NCBI RefSeq assembly: GCF_000005505.3 | Contig: NC_016131.3 | Span: 64,217,355-64,281,354, forward strand | DNA length: 64,000 nucleotides | Direction: 5' to 3' | Source of the DNA: Brachypodium distachyon | Taxonomy: Eukaryota; Streptophyta; Magnoliopsida; Poales; Poaceae | Part shown: in pieces, positions 34,273 through 44,528 of the stretch | How the letters are laid out: every line of letters starts with the position of its first letter | Position numbering within the stretch: position 1 is the stretch's first letter | Position numbers and translations under genes: made by a program | Notes under the pieces: model-generated | What the model was told of the DNA's origin: nothing | The model's input: only the letters and a program-made list of their open reading frames with translations | Databases searched by the model: none

Positions 34273-37052
34273 GACTGGTGCTGGGTGCGCACCGACGAGC
34301 TCCAGGAGTTCCACGAGGAGCCCCTCAGGCCTCCGAAGGGCTCTGACGACTGGACGCTCCGCAACCCGAAGGACGCGGAGTTGGCCACGATCTGCGCAAA
34401 GATCAGGGCGCTCCGTGATGCCGGGCTCACGAACACAGATGTGGCGCGTCACTTCATCAGGAGGCGTGTGGCTCCCCTGCAGCGGCGCTCGCATCCGGCG
34501 TGGCTGTACACCTGGCCCGGCGACCGGCCCCGGTTGCAGCGCACGGATCTGCTCCCGGAGGAGTTGCAGTTCTGGGTGAAGGGCATCACCGGCGAGGACG
34601 AACCTTGCCGGTTGCTGCAGCCCAGAGCGCACGTGCTTCACGCCGGGATCCCGAACCCGGGAGCCCGGGATCGCCCGCTCTGCGATGAGTGGGGGATCAT
34701 GGAGGATCCCTCGGCGCAACCTTCCCCCCCGCAGCCCAGGCCCCAGAAGGGCAAGGGGCCGGCCGCCGGCTCAGGGAAAGGGGGCAAGGCCAGACGCTCG
34801 CCGAGGCGGAGGGCTCGGACTCCGACGACTCTTCACTGGGGGTCGGAGGAGACCTGAGCGATGACGGCAACGACGACGCTCCCCCGGTAGCTGGCGGGGT
34901 CGTGCCGGAGGAGGAGGACGACGAAGAAGACGACGTCCCCCTTGCGAGGTTGTCCGCGGTGGAGCGGGCGAGTAGGCGGGAGGCCAGCCCGCAGCTCCAA
35001 GAGCCTCACGGCGACGTGGGGGTTGGGGTCTCCGATGGCAGTGGTGCAGCTGCGGTAGCCGTGCCGACCACCCTGGCAACTCCGACAGCTCCCTCTGCAC
35101 GGAGCGGCCCTCCGGCAAGGAGCATCCTGGCGGACAGGGTGCTCAAGCTTAGGCCGGCGGGGTAAGATTGATCCCACCCCGAACATTTTCAACTCCGCTT
35201 AACTATTCTGTGCCTGGCTAACTTGTTTCTTCGTTTTCCAGTTCGTCAAGGAAGAGGGGGCAGACCAGCGTGTCGCCGGCTGCCCCAACCAAGAAGCCCC
35301 GCCCGGCTCCGGGCGGCGGCGACCAAGACACCTCTGATGCGTCGGTTGTGGCGGCGGCAGTGGCTGCGGGGGACCCAAGGGTCCCTGACTCGAGCTCGCA
35401 GGGCACCGACCCGGCGGCAGGTACGCGCAAGTTCGAGTTTTTCCCTTGCAATTTGTGTCAATCGTTACGTTTGATGCAAGCTTCACTTGTGCAGCTGCCG
35501 GAGGGGTGCCCGCTGCACCCGCGCCTACCGAGGGTGGGTCATCGACCTCACGGGCGAGGTCTATGAAGATGCTCCAGTGGAGTCTGCTCCCGCCGGAGCC
35601 CTTCAGCAACCGGCCACGGCGTCCACCGAGGCCGTGGCCACTGCCGTAGGTGACGCCTCGCAAGGGGCGCCATCTGAGGCAGGCAGTGCAGAGTAGCCCC
35701 CGCCAGCCGGGGCGGGTGGCGGCACTCTGGAGAAGCCCCCGAGCCCCTAGCTCGCCCCTTCGGACGAGCAGGGAGCAGCGGGGCTCGACCATGCCGGGGG
35801 CGCGCCTCTAAATCCCGACGCGCCCTCGGGATCGCAAACGGTCGCGGCGGGGTCCTCCTCCTACGCTGGACCAGCCTTCAGCCTGGGGGCAGGGGAGCTT
35901 GCCGGGCGAACCTGAGGTCGCATCACCTTCGACCCCTACGTGTTCCAGCAGGGGCACAAGGTGATCGACAACATCCAGCTGAATGACGCGCAGTAGCACC
36001 TTGCCCGTGTGGTGGCGGAGCTGGGCGCGGCGCGACGGGAGGCGGAGGAGCAGCGCACCGAGCTGCGGCGGCTCCAGGAGGAGCTCCAGCAGGCGCGGCA
36101 AGTCAGGGCAGCGCCTGCCGTGCAAGGTGTGCCGGAGCACCAGCGGGAGCTCTAGCAGGTGAAGGCCTCACACGCCAAGAGGGAGGAGAAGCACCAGGCG
36201 GCTCTGGACCCGTTCCAGGGGCGTCTCCGGGAGAAGACAGACCTGTTGTCCGGCTACTCCCTGGAGATCTAGCGCCTCCGCCGCGAGGCCGGAGAGCTCG
36301 AGGCGGCGGCAGCAGCAGCAGCCGAGGCTTCAGCACGTCGGGAGAAGGAGCTGCGAGAGCAGGCCCGCTCCCGGGAGCGCAAGCTGGCGGGGCAGCTCAA
36401 GGCCGCCCAAGACGCCAGCTCGTCACTTGAGGGCGTACTCGACACGGCGCGGCAGGAGCTCTGATTGATCGACGACGAAAACACCAAGAAAGCGTCGGAG
36501 ATCGGTCAGCTAAAGTCCGAGTGCCGCGAGCACAAGCTGCAGGCCCAGGAGGCTCGTGGCGCGTGCACCGAGCTGCGGGCCCATAGGGCAGGGGAGGTGG
36601 CCAAGCTGAAGAAGCTGGCCGACTCGACGGTGGAAGCGCGGCGGGGATTCGACATCCCTGTGGCTACTTTCGGTGGGGCGGATCTAGGGAGCGACACTTC
36701 GTTCTTCACGGATTTCGTCGGCCGGCTGGGCGGCCTCCAAACTTGCGTCACAACCTTCGGCGGCCGGCAAGGCGGCCTCGCGGCCGAGCAGGTTGCTGGG
36801 CAGATCCTCTCCCGGGTCCACTCCGCCCACCCCGACTTCCCGTTTGAGTCAGTCTTCGACGCCTGGTCGGACGAAGAAGAGGCCAAGGCTCATCGGGAGG
36901 TGGTGCAGAGCGTAGTGGATGAGTTGGTGGCTCGGATGCAGGGCAGGGTCGACGACAACGAAGCCACTGCTGAGGAGGTTGCCAGAGAAGCCCCCGATGT
37001 GAAGGACGTCTCTGACACCGACGCTGCCACCCCGGGAGCTCCTCCTGCGTAG
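34273..37052 (+). pseudogene. E3: antisense accessory ORF fragment of a third gypsy copy
   Basis: Begins mid-protein at DWCWVRTDELQEFHEEPLR, homologous to internal parts of the E1 and E2 antisense ORFs, and runs to TAG... at 37050. It shows ELATICAKIRALRDAGLTNT, HPAWLYTWPGDRPRLQ, ELQFWVKGITGEDE, an acidic linker, coiled coil, and a C terminus with FPFESVFDAWSDEEEAKAHR. Introns fit 35162-35241 and 35421-35494 (GT-AG, 80 and 74 nt). Many stops lie between 35690 and 36465. It is more diverged than E1 and E2. Relative to its own (missing) gag-pol, the element would run on the minus strand. Confidence 0.7.
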
Positions 37053-37140
37053 TTCCTTTTTTCCTTTTCTTTGTGTTTTCCTGCAAGCGGCATGAGGCGC
37101 CTTAGTACTTTTTATGTTAGCTTCCTTTGTTATTGTTAGT

Positions 37141-38133
37141 TGTCGTCGCTCGGTGCTCCGACACTGGGGGCGTGCAGCCACGTCCCCCTTTTAGGTTCGG
37201 TAGGGGCGTCTGGGGCGGAGACCCGGTTATCACCGGCACGGTCGATGAGGCCCTATGGGGCCGGTGAGACCAAGTGCCAAGAGGGCGCGCTAGTACCAGA
37301 ACAAATGCACACCCGTTTTTTACCCAGGTTCGGGCCACCCGGAGGTGTAAAACCCTACGTCCTGCTTGTCTGAACTGATATTGATTGCGGATCAAGCATC
37401 TACAAGTTCTCGCCGGGCCAGTTCCCGGGCTTCCTCTCAATGTCTAAGTACTCCTTGCTATTCTCTGCTTGCTGTCTACCGGAACCAACTGATCAACTCA
37501 CTATCCTCCCAACTGTCTGACCCGTCAACCCTCTAACCCCTTGACCGTTGGCATGGGTCCTCTTTTTATACACAAGGGGATGCCACATGTGCCACGGTTC
37601 ATAGGTTACAAGTGTCCAACGGGGAGGCACGCAACTCTCCCTGGTGAGCTGGTGGCATGCATGGGTGCCACCTCCGCTGCTAGGGGCCTAAGACCCTAGG
37701 GTAGGATTGGACAACCACTGTTCCTTGGATCGGACGGGTAACTACCCGTCGGTCGGCTCGTTTACTAAGCCACGCGCCTTACTCCTTGCCTTGGTGGGAC
37801 CGTGCGTTCCGCGCCCGTCACGCGCCTGTGTGGCGTTGTCCAGTGGGCCCCACGACCCGAGGCGGGGGCATGTGTCCGGGAACCCCCAGTCCCCGCAAGT
37901 CGGCCCGGGAAGCACCCGGGCCCAGCGCACCCGGGAACCTCCTCCCGGGAAGCAAGCAGCTTCCCGAGAGGTGCTTAAGCGGGAATATTCCCAGAAGCCC
38001 CGCTAGCCCCTTTTGGGCTGGTAGCTTGCCGGGAAGCTCGTCGGCGCTCCCCGGGATGAGACCTTCCTGGGAACCCGGGGGAGGGGGCCACACGTCGCGC
38101 AGCGGTGGTACCCCGGGTGCCACTGGTGCGACA
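37141..38133 (-). repeat. 3' LTR of gypsy element E2 (minus orientation)
   Basis: In reverse it starts TGTCGCACCAGTGGCACC at 38133 and ends GAGCACCGAGCGACGACA at 37141, 993 bp. A TATA box (TATAAAAAG reversed) lies near 37569. It shares GGACGTAGGGTTTTACACC and GGTGGCCCGAACCTGGGTAA with the E1 5' LTR. No primer site lies beyond its end at 37140, while 38134 onward resembles E1 sequence before its 3' LTR, so this is a 3' LTR. Confidence 0.8.
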
Positions 38134-38420
38134 GTAGCCCCCGGGCGTGGGCCGGCATCACCTGTTCCCGGAAGGGTCTCTTCCTAGTCGGTTGCCGGGC
38201 TACACCCTTAACCGATGCGTGGGCCCCCGATCAAATGCGCGTCCCTTCGCTGCCCCGTGTACGGCGCCGCCAAAAGCGGAGTAGTGGGCGCGAGATTTCC
38301 GCCCTAACTCCCCCCCCTAAATAGGGTAGTTAAGGCCACTCCGCGCATTACTCCCAGTGATTAGGAGTTATCCCCGCTCACCCGTAGGGTACGGAACCGG
38401 CCGTTACCAAACGACCGGGC

Positions 38421-38430
38421 GTCATAAAGC
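38421..38430 (+). promoter_or_regulatory. TATA-like site GTCATAAAGC upstream of E2 antisense ORF
   Basis: Lies about 107 nt upstream of the ATG at 38532, matching the spacing of the E1 CATAAA. The surrounding TTATCCCC and CGAGATTTCCGCCCTAAC blocks are also shared with E1. Confidence 0.4.
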
Positions 38431-38531
38431 TTCCACTGTTGGCAACAGGGAGCAACACTTTGCCCTTTCGCCTCCATCCTCTTCCGCATCTCGCATCCCT
38501 GCACTCTTGCCAGCTTCCGCCCTCGTTCCCC

Positions 38532-41500
38532 ATGGCGCCCCCCACCACCAGGAAGGGGAAGGAGGTCCAGTCTTCGAAGAAGCCCGCGACCAGCAAGACC
38601 GAGGCGGCACTCAAAGCGGCCGCCACCAAGGACCAGAAGAGGCGGGAGATGCGCGCAAAAGTAGCCTTCTTCCGCCCCGCCTACAACGGCGAGGCGTTGG
38701 GGAAGCTCCGGCACGCCGTCGCCTCCAACTTCAATGAGCACGGGGAGACGCGGATCTTCCCGGCGGGCGTCGAACACCAGGATAACGACTTCCGGGTGTT
38801 CGCACGCTTCCTCCTCTGCGGCATGGTGCCGCCATTCTCTCTGTTCCTCCACGCGCTGATGGAGTCTTATCAGTTGCGGGTGGCGCAGCTCCACCCCACC
38901 TCGCTCTTCCTCCTCGCCACCTTTCAGTTCCTCTGCGAGGCGTTCGTGGGGGTGATGCCGTCGGTGGGGCTCTTCCGCCATTACTTTTACCCGCGCATTG
39001 ACAACGCGAAGGCGATGTCGTTGGGGATGGTTTTCCGCGCCCGCGACCAGATGAAGTCGGAGTTCATCGTCCGGTCGGGGAAGAAGATCGAAAAAGAGTG
39101 GCGGGGCGACTGGTGCTGGGTCCGAGTGGAGGACCCCCAGGAGTTTATCCAGCCGCCGACGGAGCTGCCGGTGCCCCAGATTGGCTGGCAGGATAGGTAC
39201 CACCGCGACGCCGACCTCCTCCCCATCGTGGAGAAGATCAAGGCATTGCGGCTAGCGGGGCTCACAGATGTCGACGTGGCGCGCACCTTCGTCCATCGGC
39301 GCATAGCCCCGCTGCAGCTGCGTTCCCGGCCCGCGTGGATGTACACGGGCTCTGGGGACAGGACACGCCTCCAGGCGGACGGCATGGACTTGGAGTCCCT
39401 CAAGACGTGGGTGAAGGGGATCTCCGGCGAGGTCTTCCAGTCGACGGAGTTCCCGCCGGGGGTCTCCGCTCTCCATGCCGGCGTCAAGGCGCTCAGCGAC
39501 ATCGTCGGCGCCTTCCCGCCCTGCAACGAGTGGGGGCTGATAGACGACACCCCCACCCGCGTCCCGCACGCTCCCCCGCAAGCACCCCGCGGGAAGCAGG
39601 TGCCCGAGGAGAGCGAGGGCGGGTCCGAGCCCAGCGGGCCCTCCCTCCGGTCGCTGGACGACGAGGCGGGCCAGGTGGCCGGGTCCTCGGAAGTCGTCGC
39701 CGTGGAGGTCGACGAGGAAAGCAGCGACAGCGCGCCCCTGATCGTGAGAAGGTCGAGGGCGTTCGCGGCGGCCGCAGCCACCTCCTCAACAGCGACGTCC
39801 GCCCCGGCAGCGGCCCCCAACCTGGCGGCGGCCGCCGCTCCTGGGGTGCCTGTTGGTACCGCGACGGCATCCGCGGCAACAGGGGCTGCGAGTGCCTCGG
39901 CGGCGGCCCCTGCCTTGGCGGCGGTCGCCAGCTCCGCGGCGGGAACTGGTCCCAGGGTGCCCGCCGGTACCCCGGCAACTCCAGCACCTGCGGGGTCTCC
40001 GGTGCCCCGGCGACGGCCTTCGCTCCGGTTGCGGGGGCCTCCGCGAGCTTGGCGCCCGGCGTGCGGCGGCATCGCCATCGACTCCCGGAGCTCTCCAGGT
40101 CACGGTGACACCGCGGGCGCCCACGGCGCCGCCCGCCCGGGGGGTCTTCCGGGGCTTCGCGCTCCGGCGCAACTCTCCAAAGTCCTCCTCGCCGGCGGGC
40201 GCCAGCAAGAGGGCGAGGAGCGATTCCCCGCCCGGCTCGCCAAGCAAGAGGACGCGCGCTGACGCTGGCGGTGCCACCGATCCCGCTGCCTCAGGGGCCA
40301 GCGTCGGCACGGGCGCGTCCTTTGGCGAGCCAGCCCCAGCAGAGACAGAGCCGGCACCGGGTATGTCTTCGTTGATTCTCTGCAACTGCAATTCCTGTTA
40401 GCCAAATTCACGAACATACCTTCTCTTTCTGCAGCAAGCGGCAGCTCGCCCGCGGCAAGACCCTTGGATGCTCCCGCTGGCGCAGGCGAGGTAGGGGAGG
40501 CTGCACCGGCAAGCCCGACGGCCGCACAAGGTAACCGCCCCGGTCGCCCTTGTTCGCCTTCGATAGCACCAACCATCTCCGACCCTCATGCTTTTTCACG
40601 GTTGTAGGCACAAGTGCGCCCGCGCCCAGAACAGGCGCGGCCGTGGTCGACCTCGACTCGTTCGTCGGGACCGCGAGGGCGGAGGGGGAGTCAGAAACGG
40701 CTCCTACGTCCGGCCCCGCTGTGGCAGACACAGCGGCAGCAGTGGAGACCGCCGCGGCGGCGGCGGCACCCGGCGACGCGCCCGAAGCCGCGGACATGGC
40801 CGGCTCGGGCTCACCCGTCGTCCAACAGGAGACGACCCCCGCCGGAAGCAGGGAGCCCTCTCCAACCCCGGTGCCCCGGAGCCTAGGCACGGGAGAAGTT
40901 GTCGGGGAAGGACGGCAAGACCCCCGGGAGCAAGTTGGCGACCCCGCGCCCAGCTCCACTTCGGCGGCTGGGGCTTCATCATCCTCGGGGGCCCTCCCCG
41001 GCACCGACCTCGGCACCCTCGCCGGGGTCGCTTGGAATCCTCTTACCTGGGATCCGAGCGTCTTCGAGCAGGGGGCACCGGTTCCTGGACGCCGTCCGGG
41101 ACCAGCAGTTCGACTTCGTCACCTCCTAAAACGAGGTGAGGGAGCGCCACACCGCCACCAAGAATCAACTCGGCGAGGTGCGGGAGGCCGTCGAGAGAGA
41201 GCGGCGCGAACTCTCCCGGCTGCGCGAGGAGGCGCGCCTCGCCGAAGAGGAGGCGCGGCTGGTCCGGCAAGCCCTGGAGGCTGCTTGGGAGCCGGTAGTC
41301 CCAGAGATCGAGCTCCGTCGGCACCTGGAGGTCCAGTGCACGGAGCTCCAAGGAAGGCTCGACGCAATGGCAGCAACCCTAGAAGCTTCCCGGAAGGAGC
41401 ATGCCGAGGTGCTCGCGACGGCCCAAGCGCGGCTGGACGAGAAGAGCGAGCTGATCGCCAACTACCGCGGCGAAATCGAAGGCCTCCGCGTCCTGCTGGA

Positions 41501-42257
41501 GGTGCAGGTCAAGGCCGCTGAGCACGCGGTGAGAGCGGCGACTCAGCACGAGGCCGAGCTCAACTCAGTCAAAGGCAAAGCGGCCGGGCTTGAGGACGAG
41601 TTGGCCGCCGTCCGGGAAGAGCTCGCCAAGGCCGGTGAGGCCAACGCGACCCAGGCCTTAGAGCTTGCGAAGCTGGAGGGCCGCGTTAGCAAGGCCAAGA
41701 AGGCCGCGCAAGATGCCCGACTCCATCACGGCACGCTGATCGGGCAGCTGCAGCTTGAGACGGAGAAGCTGGCGAAGATCGCCGAGTCGCTGCGCGACCT
41801 GCTGCCCAAGTTCGAGCTGCAGGCGGCGGAGGTGGACGGCACGGACGTCACGACGCTGATCCCCTTCTTCCCCGACTTGTTATGGAAGCTCGGGGCGCTC
41901 GACGTCTGGATCGCCAAGTATGGCGCCAACGAAGTCGCCAACTGCGCCCGGGAGGTTGCCGGGACAATCCTCCCACGAATCCATCTCCGGGACCTGGAGT
42001 TCCCCTTCAAGTCTCTGCTGGATGCTTGGTCCGACAGCGAGGACGAGCCCACGCACACCCAAGCAGTGCGCGGGTTCGTCGACGAGGTCGTCGAGCGGAT
42101 GCAGATGAAGCCGGAGCCTGAACCCCCCGTCGACCCCCCGGCCAAAGACGGCGACAGCGAGTGGCCGCAGCCCCCAGCTATACTCGTTGCTTCCACTGTA
42201 CCTCCTTCTTGTTTGCTTTTCCTGCAAGTATGGCGCTTAGCGCCGTTTGGACAATGA
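38532..42257 (+). pseudogene. E2 antisense accessory ORF, nearly intact, spliced
   Basis: The ATG at 38532 (MAPPTTRKGKEVQSSKKPAT) starts a long frame open to about 39960. It has the same N-terminal domain as E1 (FRPAYNGEALGKLRHAVASN, LFLHALMESYQLRVAQLHPT, FLCEAFVGVMPSVGLFRHYF). After an Ala/Pro-rich stretch the conserved frame changes (39960-40130). Two introns, 40361-40434 and 40531-40607, are phase 1 and keep the frame (exon 40435-40530). One extra G near 41073 and a TAA at 41127 interrupt it. Then a long coiled coil and the C-terminal block LLPKFELQAAEVDGTDVTTL and FPFKSLLDAWSDSEDEPTHT run to TGA 42255. It reads away from its LTR, antisense to the lost gag-pol. A structural or nuclear role cannot be assigned. 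Confidence 0.75.
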
Positions 42258-42971
42258 CCTTTTGATTAGTCCATGTAACCATTCGACACTTAGTCAATCA
42301 AGCTTGTTAGTTTGCTCAATTTTTGTCCTTTATTCCCGAGGCCGCCTCGCGGGGTGGTTCCCTTAGCCTTTGCGTGTCTTGCCTTGTGTTGCGGGGGGAC
42401 TCGCGCACGCCTCACCCTTGACCAGACCAGGGACCCAGGACGGACCCGCAGTGCCGACCTGGGGCCAAGCGGTAGCGGGGAGCCACTCCGCTTGCGGGGT
42501 AACCACTCCAAGCCGTGTCCTCCCGGGGCGGACCCGGGAGCCACACGGGGAGCGCATTCCCCCCGCAAGCGTCCCTTTTAACACTCCGGCTACGCGCGGG
42601 ATCCGAGGCCGCACCCAGCGGGGCAGTGCTCAGTTTCGTTCAGCTCTTAGCGAATTCAGTGTTCATGTTCGGATACTTAGCTTTTCTGTCTGGTCCAATG
42701 TTTCGCGATGCTCTGCGGTAGAGTGCAGATGGGGCACTGCCTCGGTAGGAAACCATCAGGGGTACCTGTTCAAGGGAAACGATCTCGGAGGGATGTGGCA
42801 GGAACGCGGGGGAAGGATCGCCGGCGGCGGCAACCGCCGCCGACGATGCTACCACCACGCTCACGCGGCAACCCTCGCCCTCAGGGGTGGACCCTGGCCT
42901 TCAGGGACGAACCCTGGCTTAAGAGGACTCCGCTCCGGGAGCAGTCGCGAGACGGCTATAACGTCCTCGGC
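42258..42971 (-). mobile_element. E2 remainder downstream of the antisense ORF, truncated
   Basis: 42400-42600 corresponds in reverse to E1 around 29960-30200 (shared GACCAGACCAGGGACCC-like and GCGGGTAACCACTCC-like blocks). No pol, primer site or 5' LTR of E2 follows, so the 5' part is deleted. The exact end is uncertain, somewhere between 42600 and 42971. Confidence 0.55.
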
Positions 42972-43049
42972 GCCATATTAAGGGATTTATTTTAAACAAG
43001 AATACAATGTGTGACTATGCCATATTAAGGGATTTATTTTAAACAAGAA
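42972..43049. repeat. 31-bp direct repeat with 16-nt filler
   Basis: A perfect 31-bp duplication at 42972-43002 and 43019-43049, period 47, separated by TACAATGTGTGACTAT. It lies at the probable edge of E2. Confidence 0.9.
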
Positions 43050-44371
43050 GTATCGAAAAATGGTGATGATCGGGATGCACAAGGACATGATGCACAACCA
43101 TATCATAATTTTGTGTAGCCGCCAAAATATAAAAATGCCAAAAACATTGACATCTGTTCACACACGAACACGTCACCCGTTTGCCCTCGACGCCGAGCGC
43201 GATGAGCGGCAGCACGCGCCGAGGGAGGCTCGCCGAAAGCGCGATATGCAAAGCAGTCCGGCGGGCGCTTTTGTTGACCCGAAACCCCCCTCGCCTGGGA
43301 GGGACCCCATCAAGGCGGCGCGGCGGCTATGGGCTGCCCTAGGTCGGTCTGACCGCCCCTAGGGCTTCGTGGATTTGCTGGCCTCTTACTTGAAGAACGA
43401 GAAGAAAGATACATGGGAGAGAAATAAAAGTAGATTAACGTGATAAAATAGTAGATGTGTTTGTTCGATTGGTGTTGTTACAATCGTCATGCACCCCTCA
43501 TGTGTATAAAGGGCGGATGGACTTTCCGTGCAAGAAAGAGTCTTGGATTCATGTCTAAAACCCTAATTTGGGTCCAATTGTTTTGGCGTGGTCCGAACTT
43601 TGCATAACTGTTCGGTAAAAAACCTGGCCGTACTGTCCGGACCCGTTTTGAGGTAGTAAACGATCTCGGATCGCAATGATTACACAACAAAAGTTGTTCG
43701 TCTCGAAACAGCGAAGAACTCTTATGTTTACAACTTTTCAATCCGAGTTTAAGCTGACCTTCTTTTGTATCTGTTTCCAACCTCGGTTCGGATTCAGCCG
43801 GAGAAATAACTTCGGCCGAAGCCTCTGAATTATAGGACAAGTTTCTCTGAACTTATCTCGGACATTGTTTTCACAAAAAACGTGACCTCAGAATTGAGAT
43901 GATTCAAAAGGCAAAGTTGCTTAACTCGACGAGGCGCACGACTTACATGTTAGACATTTTCTCATTTGATGCAATCTTGATGACGTGAGCCAATACTAGT
44001 TGTCAACAACATCACAAAAAAAATTACGCACAGCCCAAAGCCCAACCCGAAACAGCCAGCAAACGAAATCCAACTCGTGGAACAAAGCCCACACACACGA
44101 ACGTACACCATCGGAGAAACAGCACACCGAGCCGCGGGCAACAGGCACAAATTGCTGCGAATCGGATGGCAAAAAAAAAATAGAAAATCGACCGATCCCT
44201 TTCTTCAAAAGAAAAGGAGAAAAAAGAAGCAAACGGAACGAGCAGAAGAAGGTGTTTGAAGTTTGAACCACCATCGTCCTCGTCGTGTGGCTCTCCCTTA
44301 ACCCCGGCCTCTTTGCCTACTCCAACGCCCATGCGCAACCATCCTTCGCCACCTTGTCCCAAATTAGCTCT
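43050..44371. other. Intergenic; promoter side of pectin methylesterase
   Basis: No gene is supported. ORFs at 43962-44362 cover both strands and look like chance frames. Confidence 0.5.
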
Positions 44372-44374
44372 CGC

Positions 44375-44382
44375 TTATATAA
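44375..44382 (+). promoter_or_regulatory. TATA box of the pectin methylesterase gene
   Basis: TTATATAA (CGCTTATATAACAACG) lies about 150 nt upstream of the ATG at 44529, the only good TATA-like match nearby. Confidence 0.55.
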
Positions 44383-44528
44383 CAACGATTCACCTCTATC
44401 TCCTATTTAATTCATTTTGGAACAAATTAATAAAGTAGAACCCTTCCTTTGGCAGAGGGGCTCTCACACCTCTTGAAACAGCAGATCGGGAGGTGTTATT
44501 GATCGTCGTCGTACGACGTAGCATTGCC

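Noticed and set aside
38987..40078. 363-codon minus-strand ORF opposite the E2 antisense gene
   Set aside because: It is not gag-pol and has no motif; a shadow of the Ala/Pro-rich frame.
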